64,000 nt of DNA from Xanthostigma xanthostigma (GCA_963575645.1 OY754470.1:4720501-4784500), one strand, 5' to 3'. Counted from the stretch's first letter, positions 11,306 through 22,738 are shown. Program-made: numbers and translations. Notes: a model not told the origin generated them from the letters alone.

Positions 11306-11885
11306 GAAGATATTTTATGCCCACGGTGCATAGCAATATAAAAAAATAACTTAGTTATATAATTTTTTTAAATAAATATCGTAGGAAGTTTTGTTTTACA
11401 TAAATAGCATAAATACAATAAACAAAAACACCATCATTAAAAATTTCAGTTACCCCTACCCCCGAGCAGGGGACGATGGTTTTTTTTAATGTTTAATCGA
11501 TTAGTCTTCCCAAACTAAACAATTTTTACCTTTCGTAATTTTCTGCGCTTCAGACAAATGTTGCATATTTTTTCTCTAAAAATCTTAATTTGTGATAAAA
11601 AATAGGTGTTTCAATTAAAGATGCCAAAATCACCCTCATCCCTGATGATATTTGATATTTGTCTCCAAACGATGTCCCCCTTCAAACTAACTACTTTTTT
11701 TTCGAAAATGTTAACCTGTCTCAATAATTCCCCATATAGATTAAAATGGATCACCTGTACAAAGATAAAATGTTAAAAATAACGTTAAAATTATGTAATC
11801 AACAAAATATAAAAATTACATTAGAACGAATTTACTTTGATTTCAGATGTAAATTGAATTGTAATTAACTAGTCTTGCCTCTACA
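11306..11885. repeat. Spacer with a possible repeat at 11440-11760
   Basis: The stretch from TTACCCCTACCCCCGAG to the GATCACCTGTACAAAG end looks like a dispersed insect-type repeat, but no second copy in this window confirms it. Confidence 0.25.
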
Positions 11886-11893
11886 GTCTGTAC

Positions 11894-12149
11894 TATAGTT
11901 TCTCAACCTTTTTACATCCGCGGGCTACCAAAAAATCCAAAAAAGTTTTGCGGACCATCAACATTGGAATAAAATAATAAATATTTGTATAATTGATGTT
12001 TTATTAAAGACAATTAATTTTGCAACAATGTATGCTGATATAACAATATTTAAGTATATTAAAACAGACAGTAACAAAAAATATATAGTAAAAATCCGTA
12101 AAATACAACATCCCAAAAGTCTCCGCGGACCACCGTTAGAGAAACCATG
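11894..12149. mobile_element. hAT-type MITE, 256 bp
   Basis: The left end TATAGTTTCTCAACC with CATCCGCGGG inside and the right end CCGCGGACCACCG followed by GAGAAACCATG are imperfect inverted repeats of the well-known kind GGTTTCTCAACC...GCGGACCAC. Flanks GTCTGTAC and GTCTATTC agree at 6 of 8 positions. No coding capacity. Confidence 0.65.
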
Positions 12150-12619
12150 GTCTATTCTATACTATTGGCGTTGGTTGATTGGTTGCTCCTAAGATTTGGA
12201 CCATAAAATGTTGTTACATTGTTAATATTGTCACAAAAACCCTAGACAGTGCATTTTAGAAACATCTATAAATACTGCATGCAGAAGTGTTCGTAACAAA
12301 CTTTAAAACTCCGAACATTTTTATTGTTCTAAAAGAAGTTTTCACTCGCTACTTACAATCTGTTGAAATCTCTTAAGTATTTACAGCTTTGGGGCTTAAG
12401 AGTCGATTTTGTAAATAATCCTTTTCGTATATTTCAGTTACCTTTTATCACAGCGCAGGCGCGCCATATTCCATAACAAATCGAATCTTTTGGTGTTTGT
12501 TTCTAAAAAAAATTTGAAAAGAAGTTTGACCCTGCAGGCCATCCGTGTAACTTCCCGCTATTTTCGAGTTCAAAACGCTCAAAAATATATAAAATATAGC
12601 AAGAAGTTTATTTTTTAGC

Positions 12620-13200
12620 TCTTCGAGCTCAAAAAAAAAAAACACTGTTACGAAATTTTCGTTTACGATATCTCATGAACAAATGAACCGATTTTGATGC
12701 GATTTGCGGCAGTCGACGCAATTTTTTAACCTAAAAAAGTAATTTATTACAGAAAAATCGATCTCATAAGAATTTTACGAGCAATTAAAAAAAAACACTT
12801 TTTTATCAATTTTTTGTTCACGATATCTCGTGAACAAATAAGCCGATTTTGATGCGGTTTGCGGCGATCGACGCAGTTTTTTTAACCTAAGAAAGTAAAT
12901 TATTGCAAAAAAATCGGTTTGATAAGAATTTTACGAGTAATTATAAAAAATTATTTTTTTCCTAGTTTTTCGTTCACGTTATCTCATGAACAAATGAACC
13001 AATTTTGATCTGGTTTGCGGCGATCGACGCAGTTTTTTTAGCCTAAGAAAGTAATTTATTACAAAAAAATCGATCTGATAACAATTTTAAAAGTCATTTT
13101 AAAAAAACACTTTTTTACGATTTTTTCGTTCACGGTATCTCGTGAACAAATGAACCGATATTGATGCGGTTTGCGGAAATCGACGCAGTTTGTTAAGGAG
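12620..13200 (+). repeat. Tandem array, period about 156 bp, nearly four units
   Basis: The landmark TATCTC(A/G)TGAACAAAT recurs at about 12667, 12822, 12978 and 13134, steps of 155, 156 and 156. Each unit continues with a TTTTGATGCGGTTTGCGG-like piece and GCGATCGACGCAGTTTTTT, ending in an A/T tract and a TTCGTTCACG-like link. Units differ by scattered changes, so the array is not very recent. It is not a CRISPR array: repeats are long, adjacent and without spacers. Confidence 0.85.
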
Positions 13201-13419
13201 AAGAGCTGATTAAATTTTGGAATTATTCGGTTTAGTAGTTTAGAAAATATTTTACAAAAACAAATTTTTAAAAATTTTTGAAACTTGTTTTTTTAAGATT
13301 TCTCAAAATTTTTTGGGCTGAATCGTTTCAAATTTTCAGAAAGTCTAAGTTCACCAAGATCACGTCAGATGCCGCAAACCGCGTTTCAGTCGGACACTCC
13401 GTTCAAAAGATATAAAAGG

Positions 13420-13422
13420 TTT

Positions 13423-13455
<33 letters not shown>

Positions 13456-13456
13456 T
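13420..13456. repeat. (TACA)n(CA)n microsatellite
   Basis: Five TACA-type units run directly into a CA run inside the element at 12549-13616. Confidence 0.85.
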
Positions 13457-13889
13457 ACAGCCCTACGGACATCATCGCCAAAATAGTTTCAATAGCTTCC
13501 TAGGACCTCAAAACGTCGAGATCTGGCGAAAACTCGATTTTCTAAAATCGGGGTGAAACCAATAACTTCCCGATTTTTGAAAAAAAATTTTTTTTTATTT
13601 TTAAAGCGGGAAGTTAAAAATGTGTGTGAAATATATCCAAAACCCGAAATTAATGTAAACATCAAGCATAGTAAACGCATATGCGTAACGTTTTATGAAT
13701 AAAAAATAAAAGACGAAATGTTTTGTGTAGGTATCACCCGGTTGGAATGAAGTTCTTTTCGCTGTATATGTATCAAATAACTGACACAACAAAATAAATT
13801 AACAACGTTTGAGAATAATTAATTGTGTTTAATTAGAAAAATTAACATTTCTATTATTAATTATATAACAAAGATTTAGGCAAATTTAA

Positions 13890-13898
13890 CAATAAAAA
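13890..13898 (-). terminator. Pol III terminator of tRNA-Gly
   Basis: On the minus strand a run of at least four T follows the tRNA 3' end within about ten bases, which is sufficient for RNA polymerase III. Confidence 0.6.
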
Positions 13899-13905
13899 TA
13901 TGACT

Positions 13906-13976
13906 TGCATCGGCCGGGAATCGAACCCGGGCCGCCCGCGTGGCAGGCGAGCATTCTACCACTGAACCACCGATGC
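13906..13976 (-). tRNA. tRNA-Gly (anticodon GCC)
   Basis: The minus strand folds as a complete 71-nt cloverleaf: acceptor GCATCGG with CCGATGC, discriminator A, D stem GTTC/GAAT with loop AGTGGTA, anticodon stem CTCGC/GCGGG with loop CTGCCAC (anticodon GCC, complement at 13942-13944), variable CGGC, T stem CCGGG/CCCGG with loop TTCGATT. The internal promoter is intact: the B box is GGTTCGATTCC and the A box is the D-arm block. No CCA is encoded, as in eukaryotes. A TTTT run at 13897-13894 on the minus strand, about 9 bases past the end, can terminate RNA polymerase III. No intron. It matches the standard eukaryotic tRNA-Gly and decodes GGC/GGU. This is the only gene here that looks intact and functional. 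Confidence 0.96.
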
Positions 13977-13979
13977 TTG

Positions 13980-14911
13980 CAAGCGTTTGCATTACTAACG
14001 TTTATTTAAAACGAAATACTATCAAACAAAAAAAGTATGACGGTCGAAACTTACATTTTTTTTTCGCCTAGCCCTAATTCTCCATTTATATCTATAGAAG
14101 TATAGACTATAACGTCCCATAAGGAACTTCATTTCAATAATATCACAAATAAAATCGTGCGCCTTTGTAATGATTGCTTTTTAAATTTAATATCGTCGAT
14201 AATTCCGTTAATATTGAGTTTGGTCAAAGAAAACCCCGCTTCAGAAAAAATCGTAAAAGAACGACTTTTTTGGCCTTGCAACTGCATATAAGTTCTTAAT
14301 ACATCCTCACATCGCCACCTTAAAAGTGCATTTGTTTTTAGGTTATGTTCGTGCTATTTCGTGTGTTCAGAAATAAAACAAATGATAGAATATCGCTTGA
14401 AATAAACATTGTAAGCTACGTAATTAAACGTGGAAATAATGTTATATAATTGCTAAGGGATTTTATGATACGTTTGATACAAACAGCAATAATTCTAATT
14501 TAATTGCGCTATTTCTAATTGCTTGATGGCGCAGAAATGTGCCAAGCTTCATATTTTATTTGATTATATGCACAGATCTGAGCACGTGCTGTCTTCTGTT
14601 TTAATATTAAATGCAATTGTGATTGTCTACTCATTAATTATAACCTGTGTTTCACAACGTTATTATTCAATTTGAATCAAACATTTTAATTATCACTAAA
14701 ATGTTTGTTATATTTTTGATGTGTGAACGTTTATATGCGCCATCCTTTCAATTAGTTCAGCTAACCGCTAGCATGTTGCTACTACCACAGCGCCATCTCT
14801 AAGACAAGACCCAAACTAAATTGCAACCCAACAAGATCAGAACCAGTCGCATTTTTTCACATAAAAACCCGAAAGTCTTCCACAAAATATGTATCTGTTA
14901 AGAATTTCTTT
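13980..14911. other. Nothing recognised
   Basis: The 5' flank of the tRNA gene and beyond. No TATA-like element or other control site could be assigned with confidence. Confidence 0.4.
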
Positions 14912-15871
14912 TAGTCCAGGAGGCAGAGAATTTTTTTGTACTTATTTTCCCAGTCGATGAATATGAAATAGTTTGTTCGGATGGTGACACAAAACGACAA
15001 TTTGTTCGCATGGGTTCACTAGATAAAAAAAAGACAAGTCCACTTGTTTTCCCAGTCATAAATATTTGACATTAATTAAAGTGAATCATTTTATTAATGG
15101 AAATAACAGCCCCAAGTGGAGGAAAGTCAGTCTGGCTGAAAATTTGCGGATGCAAAAATTTGAACGATTTTTGAAATCTGTAACCTTTATTTTCCCATGT
15201 TTGAAATTTAACATATCATTTGATACTATCATAAACTATAATCAAAAGTAAGTCTGGCTGATTTACGAAATTGGCAAATGAGTCTGGCGGCATCTTGAAA
15301 ATCGTAAAAATTACAAAATTTTTGCTCTTATTTTCCCGGATTTAAAAATTTGTCACATGATAAATAATACTTTAATTTCATAGTAAATACACGCCTGGCT
15401 GTCATTTACAATCTCGAAAGCCCCGCCAGACTCACAAGTCAGATAGTTAAATGAGCGCGCCTGACGAGCGTTGGACGAGTCTGGCAAGGCTTTCGGGGTG
15501 TTCCACATTAGCCAGACTACATTTGCAGCTGTAATTATAATATAAACTATCATCTGACAAATTTTTAGGACTGCGAAAATAAGGGCAATGGTTTTGATTA
15601 TTTTTTTCCAATTTTTTACCTGTCAGACATATTACCCATACTCACAGATTAGCCAGACTATTTTTTTTTCTTCTTCACTATATCTATCACTAAGAGAACT
15701 GTTTTTATCACTGAAAAAAAGTGCAGTATATTTGTACTTTCTAACGCATTTTCCGCCTCAACCCATCGGAACTATATATGAATTTTGCTTAGAATAACAA
15801 ACCGAATAATTCTATCGGTGTTTGCTGACTGGGAAAATAAGTACCGAAAATCTTCACTGCTTCCTGGACTA
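14912..15871. mobile_element. 960-bp TIR element rich in GTCTGGC motifs
   Basis: Ends are inverted over about 50 bp with mismatches: TAGTCCAGGAGGCAG plus TACTTATTTTCCCAGTC on the left, answered by GACTGGGAAAATAAGTA and CTGCTTCCTGGACTA on the right. Inside, GTCTGGC or its complement occurs at least seven times (about 15130, 15252, 15282, 15425, 15479, 15511, 15652), and TTATTTTCCC recurs about five times. Such repeats typically bind transposase. An internal inverted pair around CGAAAGCCCC lies at 15415-15496. The 61-69-codon open frames are chance. Superfamily unknown: flanks are T runs that hide any duplication. Confidence 0.65.
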
Positions 15872-15879
15872 TTTTGAAA

Positions 15880-16838
15880 GTTATTACTTTGTTTTTTTTT
15901 ATTTTAAATCTGCGCCAACGCTTTGAGTTTACGTTTCAAAGAAACAAATAAAAAGCATTATTAAGCATCAAAAGGATATAAATCTATTTCTTTGCACTTA
16001 AGCGTAGATTATTTTGTGTAAAATTCTTATTTAAAATTATATTATATTTATTCTGTTTTAATTACTTCAAATAGTAGTACATAACTTTTGAAGTATGTGG
16101 TAAATACGCATATCATTAAGTTGGGTAAACGTGAAACATTTTAGGGTAAAACAGGGTAAAGGATAAACACCTGACAGTCGTTGTATACTCACTGCAAAAC
16201 TCATTAATGCTTTTACTTTGATCTGTTAATAACGAGACAGAGATATACCTTGTTAAATGCAAAAGACAAAGATAGGCGATACAAGGTACTCCCGCTACTA
16301 ATAAATAATAAACAAACACACCGCCTTAACGAACTTCTTATGCTTTGCACAGCTCTGCACTAAAATCTTCTTATCCAAGCTTTTATAAAGCACGTTTCAC
16401 AATAACGATAAATTATCTCTAATCTTTATTTCTGTATCCATCATTCATTTTTATCCGTAACATTTTTACGGTTACGAATGTGCATTGTATATCATTATTA
16501 CACTTGCGTGAACTAAAGATATACAATTTTTAATTTAATTCATAAAAATTGTTGCAGAAATATTATTGGCAACTGTGAAATATATTGTTTTCATCAATAA
16601 TTGAGAACAAATTATATCTAATGTTTCGCTCTCAAGATCACATTGTAGTGCATGTCTTTGTACACAGAGAGAACCACAATTCAGAAAAAAGTAAGAAAGA
16701 GAGAGCCCATCGCCATCTCACGTCCAATTATGTCATAATGTTCTTTGTGCAGCCACAGTTCAGACGCGTAATAATTTTGAGCACATCCTGGTGAAGGGAC
16801 AATCTTACCTCCGACTGTTGTTCCCTGAAAATATGTAG
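15880..16838. other. Nothing recognised
   Basis: AT-rich spacer without supported genes. Confidence 0.4.
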
Positions 16839-17160
16839 AATAATAATAGAAATTAAAAACATTTTTAATAGACGACGTTTTTAAATCGAACTAAAATTTC
16901 TTTACAGACAGATTTTTAACTTGTAGAATTTGAAGCGAAAAACGTGGGGCGCATTATTCATTTTACTTATATCATAAATAGATTTTTTCATTGATAGCTA
17001 CTCTCTACAATTCTTATTTAACTGTCGCATGCGCCCCACTTTTTTCGTTTCAAATCCTACAAGTTAAAAATCTGTCCGTAAAGAAATTATTTTACACTTT
17101 TTAGTGCGATTTAAAGACGTGATACCTTTATTAAAAATGTTTTTTATTTCTATTATTATT
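16839..17160. mobile_element. Long foldback element, 322 bp
   Basis: The left arm, from AATAATAGAAATTAAAAAC through AACTTGTAG to GTGGGGCGC (about 16839-16953), is answered by GCGCCCCAC and CTACAAGTT to ATTTCTATTATTATT on the right (about 17032-17160). A short loop lies between. It abuts the tRNA-like block at 17211. A foldback MITE is the simplest reading. Confidence 0.7.
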
Positions 17161-17210
17161 TTTATATACTTTTTAGTTAAAAAAAAAAATATATCGTAAA
17201 AAAATAAAAA

Positions 17211-17282
17211 TAGTTCATGGGGAATCGAACCCGGGACCTTTGCGTTATTAGCCAAAGGTCTAGCCAACTGAGCCATACACCA
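17211..17282 (-). pseudogene. Degenerate tRNA-Ile(AAU)-like sequence
   Basis: On the minus strand the A box TGGCTCAGTTGG and B box GGTTCGATTCC are intact, and the anticodon arm CTTTGG/CTAATAA resembles tRNA-Ile(AAU). The T stem pairs at only three positions and the acceptor has a mismatch and several weak pairs, so it is not a working tRNA. It may be a worn tRNA or the head of a SINE. No second copy in this window settles this. Confidence 0.65.
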
Positions 17283-17499
17283 GTGAGTGCTTTGCGCCTT
17301 ACAACTGTATTTATTAAACTTTATTTTATTATTTTCTTCTTTATTTGAGTACTTTCTCATTTGTCATCTAATTCTGGCTTATGTCAAAAATTCCAAGTCT
17401 CTATCTCATCAAGAAGTTAGTTTAAAATTAATTACAAAGTTTCGCCCGACATACACGAAAAGCAAGTTAATATAAAATGGAATACTTCTTAGATCGTGT

Positions 17500-18000
17500 C
17501 TTTATTTAGTCAAAAAAGGCTTTCACGAACCTTTATCGTCATCGATTTTCAGGACACGCTCTTCGTATGATCTATCGAGATCAGTCTCCTTTCTCTCTAG
17601 CCTCCATGTTCAAGTGATCAACGGTTACTGACCTCTAACGGCGACAGTCTTAACAAAGCGGCGGCATTAATGTGCCACATGTGTCACCTGCTTATTACAT
17701 CGGGTTGATTGCACGCTAAATTTTCCTTCCAATCGGTGTAATTACAGCACATATCTCCTATAAGAAATGCTCGGTGGTTTTATAGTGGAGCGACTGCGAT
17801 GATCTATAAATACAACGGCGCTTCCACCACCGTCAACCCGGTACCTCCACCGCCGCGCCCAACATTTAATGACCGGGAGCTTTTAACGAACGCCGTAACG
17901 AATAAAGGACATAGATGACTCGTCTGCCTTCTTACCCCGTGCTGAGAAATTATATAACCGCGGGGAAAAGGTCATATCATTGTAATACGACTCGGTACCC
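17500..18000. promoter_or_regulatory. GC-richer single-copy block, candidate regulatory region
   Basis: Clearly richer in G+C than its surroundings and free of repeats, with E-box-like CACATGTG and CACCTG, homeodomain-like ATTTAATGA and a TTTTATAG site. Such blocks in AT-rich introns or intergenic DNA are often conserved enhancers. No open frame over about 60 codons. Function is inference only. Confidence 0.3.
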
Positions 18001-18210
18001 TTAAATAGTTTGGTTCCAAAATTACAAAATGTAAATTTGAAAATATGTAATTTTACCTTGGATTTGTAAATTTGACAAATTCTTCACAGCAGATAAAAAT
18101 TATAAATTACTCAAAAAGTTAGTTTATATTTGTATATATATACATCTCGTGTCACAATTAAATCGCTATCAACTGTCAAAGTTCGAAATTCCCTATTGGA
18201 AGACCCTTTT

Positions 18211-18545
18211 ATATAAAAAATCTCGTGTCACAATATTTGCCCGCGCTAATCTGTGAAACAACTGAACCGATTTTAATAAAGTTTTTTAAATGTGTCTTGC
18301 TTGGTCCAACTTAGACTATAGGATAGTTTTTATTAAATATTTTATGCAAAAAAAAACTGTTTTACTAACATGTAGCTACATCTGATATAATTTACTGAAA
18401 GCTATTAGTTCAGAATCAAACAAAAAAAAACTGTTTTAGTACCAAGTAGCTCAAAGCTATTAGTGCAGACGCCAGGCCGCAAACGAAATACATTTTGCAG
18501 AATTATATCTATCGCACCCGGGTGAAATCGGGACGGGCCGCTAGT
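18211..18545 (-). mobile_element. Repeat family B, copy 1
   Basis: On the minus strand it starts at the GCGGCCCG end next to CTAGT, carries an ACCCGGGTGCGATAGATAT-like piece and GAACTAATAGCTTT-like pieces, and ends in TGTGACACGAGATTTTT. Copies at 31192-31590, 60230-60620 and 60621-61022. A partial second end with CTCGTGTCACAAT lies at about 18147. Non-coding. Possibly a non-LTR-mobilised short element (inference). Confidence 0.65.
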
Positions 18546-18549
18546 ATTG

Positions 18550-19261
18550 TATAATTATATACCTACACATATTTTTTTGTTTTGACAGATAAAAAGGTTA
18601 AAATTTTATTTTTTTTCCGTTTATTTTTTTGTAATTTACTCTTGTTTAAAAGTTAAAAAAATGGCAGTGAAATGTATTTTTTAAAACTGTCGAAAATTTT
18701 GCCAAATATTTATAAATCGCATGTTTTGTTTTTAATTAATTTTTGCACTATGTTTATGAGGTCAACGCATTGTTTACAAAATAATAACGTTTATTGTACT
18801 TGTGGGGAGAACGTAAATTTCACACTAAATACACAGCAGTTGTTTTTTAACTACTTTTTATTTTGATTTAACGACAGAGCCGGATCAAGAAACCATCCAT
18901 TTCCAAAGACAAAATAAAAACTAAGAAAATAAATAAAACAACACAATGCACCTTAAACTTTAGTTTGCCCAGAAGCTAACAGAGATTTATTTAAAATTTT
19001 ACATTGTTACAACTATTTTGTTTTGTCATTTTATTAATAAAAAATTTACGCATGACGCATGACTTCCAATTATCAAAACAATTTTGAATACAAAAAATCT
19101 TAATGAAATTTTGACACATAGTCATTAAACAATAAGACGATACTATACAAGATTTTCAAAACGATTTATTCAATTAAAAAAAATAAAATTAAAAAGATAA
19201 TATTGTTACAATTTACACAATTTTCTACAAAATTTTAGACTTTCTTCCCTTGACATCAAGT
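18550..19261. other. Nothing recognised
   Basis: AT-rich spacer. Confidence 0.4.
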
Positions 19262-19815
19262 AAAGGCCGCTGCACACGAGACTGGTTTTGCCGCTTGAAA
19301 TCACTGCTGGGACTTCTACCGCCTGGCGGTCTGGCTACGAGCTTGGAAATGACGTCACTGCGGGCTCGCCTGTGAGATCACAAGATAGACAAATCTTTGA
19401 TTAACGTCTGATTAGAACTCTTCAATAAATAAAATTATCGACTAATTTTTCAGACAATAATATATTAACAAAAAATATAATTAATACATTAACGTTTCGA
19501 TCCGGACTATATTTTAATTATATTTTTTGTTAATATATTGTCTGAAAAATTGGTCGATAATTTTATTTATTGAAGAATCACAAGATAGATTTCAAAATTA
19601 GGACCGGGACTATTTTTCCTGCTTGTTCGTCTGCTTGTTTTGAAACATTAATTTGTTACGTGGACATGGACAGACAAACATGGCGTCATAGCGTGTATTC
19701 TGTTCAAAGACTTTTGTTTACATTCTTTCACTGCGCGCGCACCAAATCCATCTACAAAGCATGGTGTATAGCGCTTGAAAAGTGCAGCAAAACCAGCCTC
19801 GTGTATAGCGGCTTT
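19262..19815. mobile_element. TIR element with GGCCGCTGCACACGAG end
   Basis: The left end, AAAGGCCGCTGCACACGAG followed by ACTGGTTTTGC, is answered at about 19780-19815 by GCAAAACCAGCC and CGTGTATAGCGGCTTT. A related left end occurs at about 35445. The interior contains the separate foldback at 19421-19574. Confidence 0.6.
19421..19574. mobile_element. Foldback MITE family E, nested
   Basis: Arms start TTCAATAAATAAAATTATCG and continue through TTTTTCAGACAATA to AACAAAAAATATAATTA, with the complement on the right. The loop is only about 25 bases. Related arms occur at 35675-35735, 49343-49397 and 61680. It lies inside the TIR element 19262-19815. Confidence 0.65.
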
Positions 19816-19829
19816 AAAATAATGATAAC

Positions 19830-20346
19830 TATATATCCCAAAATGACGAGTCGCCCAAGATTTAACAACTAACACGACTACACGGGTTTTTAAGACTGTT
19901 TTCATTGAATATTCTGTGCTTTTAGAAAATATTAACTGAAGTGGACGATATTTTTCTGTATCTCATTTAAAATAAATGTCGGCTGGAGCAACATTTTATC
20001 GTTTGTTAAGTTCATAGTACCTAAATGTTTACAGTCTATTTCTTATTTTTAAAAAACACGAGTATGATTTATAGTGTTTGTACATGGGAATGGAACATTT
20101 GAGAATAGACTAAAATAGAAACCACTTTAGTTGAAATTAACATCAAATGACCCCCTAGTAAGACGTGTAACATTTATCTTCATATATACTCCGCATGGAA
20201 TCTTTGTGTAACAGTTCAAAGATTTTTGTTTTTCGAATACTGTGACTGAAGTACAACCACTTAAGATCTTTTTTCTATTTGTTACAATTTTTGTTTAAAT
20301 TATATTTTTAAGTATTACAAATATTAAGAGCACTGTGGTTGAAACA
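19830..20346. other. Nothing recognised
   Basis: AT-rich spacer. Confidence 0.4.
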
Positions 20347-20530
20347 AAAATAAAAAATATAGAATAGTTACTTCTTACCACAACAGTTTTATTAGCGGAT
20401 GTACATTTCGGGAGCTATGCTCTCATCTTCAGCAAGCACTAAAGATGAAGATGAGAGCATATCTCCCGAAATGTACATCCGCTAATAAAACTGTTGTGGT
20501 AAGAAGCAACTATTCTTTATTTTTTATTTT
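20347..20530. mobile_element. Near-perfect 184-bp palindrome with hammerhead-like arms
   Basis: Arms of about 80 bp (ATAGTT, TTCTTACCACAACAG, TTTTATTAGCGGATG, ACATTTCGGGAG) face each other across about 12 bases. On the minus strand the left arm reads CTGAAGA (20432-20426), a GAG/CTC-closed hairpin and GAAAT (20409-20405). The right arm reads ATGAAGA (20445-20451) and GAAAT (20468-20472) on the plus strand. This order of motifs recalls hammerhead cores in Penelope-like element terminal repeats. Catalytic competence is not shown. Confidence 0.6.
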
Positions 20531-22116
20531 AAGTATTGTTTGAAAATAAATTTTATTTTATTTAAACTGTTTTGAAGAATTCATTTTTTAATTTACGAGT
20601 AAGCCCAGAAATACAAATTATTATTTTTTTTTTTTTTGGAAAGCAGTTAAATTACGAAATTAATTAAAAATAATTATACATAAATTTAAAAGAAAATATA
20701 ATCTTAAACATTTATGTAAGCAAATGTCTATAATTTTTAAATTTAAATAAAAGTCGTCTTAATAAAAAATAAAAGTCTTTCTAAAATAAAATATCTTTGA
20801 GTCATTATTTTGTTTTAAATGTTTAGCATGTAGGTACAATTTACTTAACGTTTTTTTTTAAATTCGTGCATGTTATTTTAATTTGCTTTTTGATGATAAT
20901 AAAATTCAACAAAAAAATATTTTCAAAGCATCTCAATTGTTACTAGAAAATTCTTCCTCTCTTGCAATAATTAGTAAGGTTGAAAGATTACAAACGTTGC
21001 CTTGTTTCATATTTCATCAATCAGCTTAAACGCCGGAAGGACGTCAGCTGGATGGCGCCGTTCATATTTTAATAAACTTATAATGACAATATCAAGCATG
21101 TCATTTATATTTTACTATGGCTGTTGTAAATCTTTTACCTTAAATAGTATCAATATTCGGTTTTTAATTTCTTTGACATTTGTTAAGTACTTCATTAAAT
21201 CAACGCAATCAATAAACAGTCTATCATCCCCTTACTGCTATCCAACGAAAAGAGGCAACCTCTGTAATCTACTTACCTTGCTTACACTGAAAAAACCAAA
21301 GTAGGTATAAACTAAGTTCGCGTCTGTACATTTAAATATAAAATATAATGACATAAAAATATGTAATTTCGAATCATTAACATAGCTCTAATATTTTTAG
21401 TGACTCTTAAATCGAACAAATTAAATTTCTTCGTGGAACCTTTAATATTCAGAGCGAGAGAGATTGTAGACGCTCGACAATTGAGGTAATTAGTGTACAC
21501 TTTAAGTATTCACTGCGTGTTAGAAAATAAAAAAAAGAAAACAGACACAGCTATGGATTTGAATACAATCGTTTGGGGTCGATTATTATCGAATATATTT
21601 TTTATTTGTAAGCTTTCAAGCAGTTGATTCTTGAAAATCAATTGATCAAATGGCAGATACCGCCTGTATGGCAGTTAAAAGGCAAAGCCAATAAATCCAC
21701 ACGGAGGCACAACAAACACGCGAATCGCGCTCCGCATGTCTGCACGTCTAATTCAATATTTATTTTACACTGGATAATATATAATTTTATTCGTCGACTA
21801 TAAAAGACATCGTCAACTCCGTTGTTCTATCAGAAATCGCTTTAAAACACGACATCCAGTACACCGTAAACTGCAGTATACTGTTTCACGATATTTATTA
21901 GGTGATCACATGTATCTATTAATTTACTATATGAATCATTGCCTATCTACTCAATTTGCGGTGAGTAAACGCAACAAGCGTATCGAAAATATATCTGCGT
22001 CTTTTTTTCGATGTAATTTCCTGATTTCTCCGATGATAGGATTAGTTGATGTATTTGCATTCAATCTAAATAAAGTATCTCGGTTTCAAAAACTTTGTCT
22101 TTTTCTATGACGTTAA
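20531..22116. other. Nothing recognised
   Basis: About 1.6 kb of AT-rich single-copy sequence. The 100-codon open frame at 21002-21304 has no recognisable domain. Confidence 0.4.
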
Positions 22117-22214
22117 CATGGGCGTAACCAGCTTCTGGCCCAGGAGGGGCAAATTAGAAATTTCTTAAGCCGGGTTCCCCGTGTTTGTTTTGCGCTCCTG
22201 GATACGCCAGTGCT
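22117..22214. mobile_element. Possible small hAT-like remnant
   Basis: The left GGGCGTAACCAG and right CTGGATACGCC segments are roughly inverted and resemble hAT-type termini, with a GGCCCAGGAGGGGC run inside. No convincing target duplication. Confidence 0.3.
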
Positions 22215-22394
22215 TACGGCGTAAAGAAAGACAGAAGTATATGTTTACACCCTAATAGTTCGATTACGATTTTATTCCTATGCTCAGTATAGAATAAAAT
22301 TATATGGGTGACCAATAGCTTCAAAATGTTTCTGTATTTATTAAACTGCGCGGTTACTAGAACTCTACTGGGCTCAAATTAGAACAGACAAATT

Positions 22395-22725
22395 TTATGA
22401 GATGGAAAAAGGGCTCCATGAAGAAAAAACATTTCTAGGCCAATTATTTAAACATTTTTTGTTGTTTTCAATGCAGACGGTTTTTCAAAAAAAATATTTA
22501 GTTAACAAAACCTAACATCACTGTTTTAAAAATAAATTTAAACATTTATTTTCTACGTAACTTTCTTTTTTCATTTGTTAAGATGAGACCATAATTTATT
22601 CATATTTTTTAATTGTTATTTAATACTATAAAAAAATTATTTCTTCACAGGCCATTGCGCTCGAGCTGTAACGGCCGCGCGGAACCCTGTTTTCAACGTT
22701 AAATTAAAACTATAAATAATAGAGA
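22395..22725 (+). repeat. Interspersed repeat family D, copy 2
   Basis: Same order of landmarks and same orientation as 7130-7435, including GGAAAAAGGGCTC, ATTATTTAAACATTTTTTG and CTCGAGCT followed by TAACGGCC. Its 3' part retains GTTAAATTAAAACTATAAAT. Confidence 0.65.
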
Positions 22726-22738
22726 TTAGAGTGACCTG

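Larger units (their letters stand above)
12549..13616. mobile_element. Element with inverted AACTTCCCGC ends and inner tandem array
   Basis: TAACTTCCCGCTATTTT at 12549 is answered by AAAGCGGGAAGTTA at about 13602-13616. Between them lie a tandem array of a roughly 156-bp unit, a unique part with CTAGGACCTCAAAACGTCGA, and a TACA/CA microsatellite. About 1.07 kb. Whether the ends are true transposon termini is inference, since no clear target duplication was found. Confidence 0.5.

Noticed and set aside
12620-13200. Regular repeats considered as a CRISPR array
   Set aside because: Units are about 156 bp, directly adjacent and imperfect, with no spacers, in a eukaryotic sequence.
17211-17282. 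Functional tRNA-Ile
   Set aside because: T stem and acceptor stem mispair, so it is listed as a degenerate copy.
19648-19905. Overlapping open frames on both strands at 19570-19905
   Set aside because: They lie in the right part of a TIR element and its flank and show no known domain.
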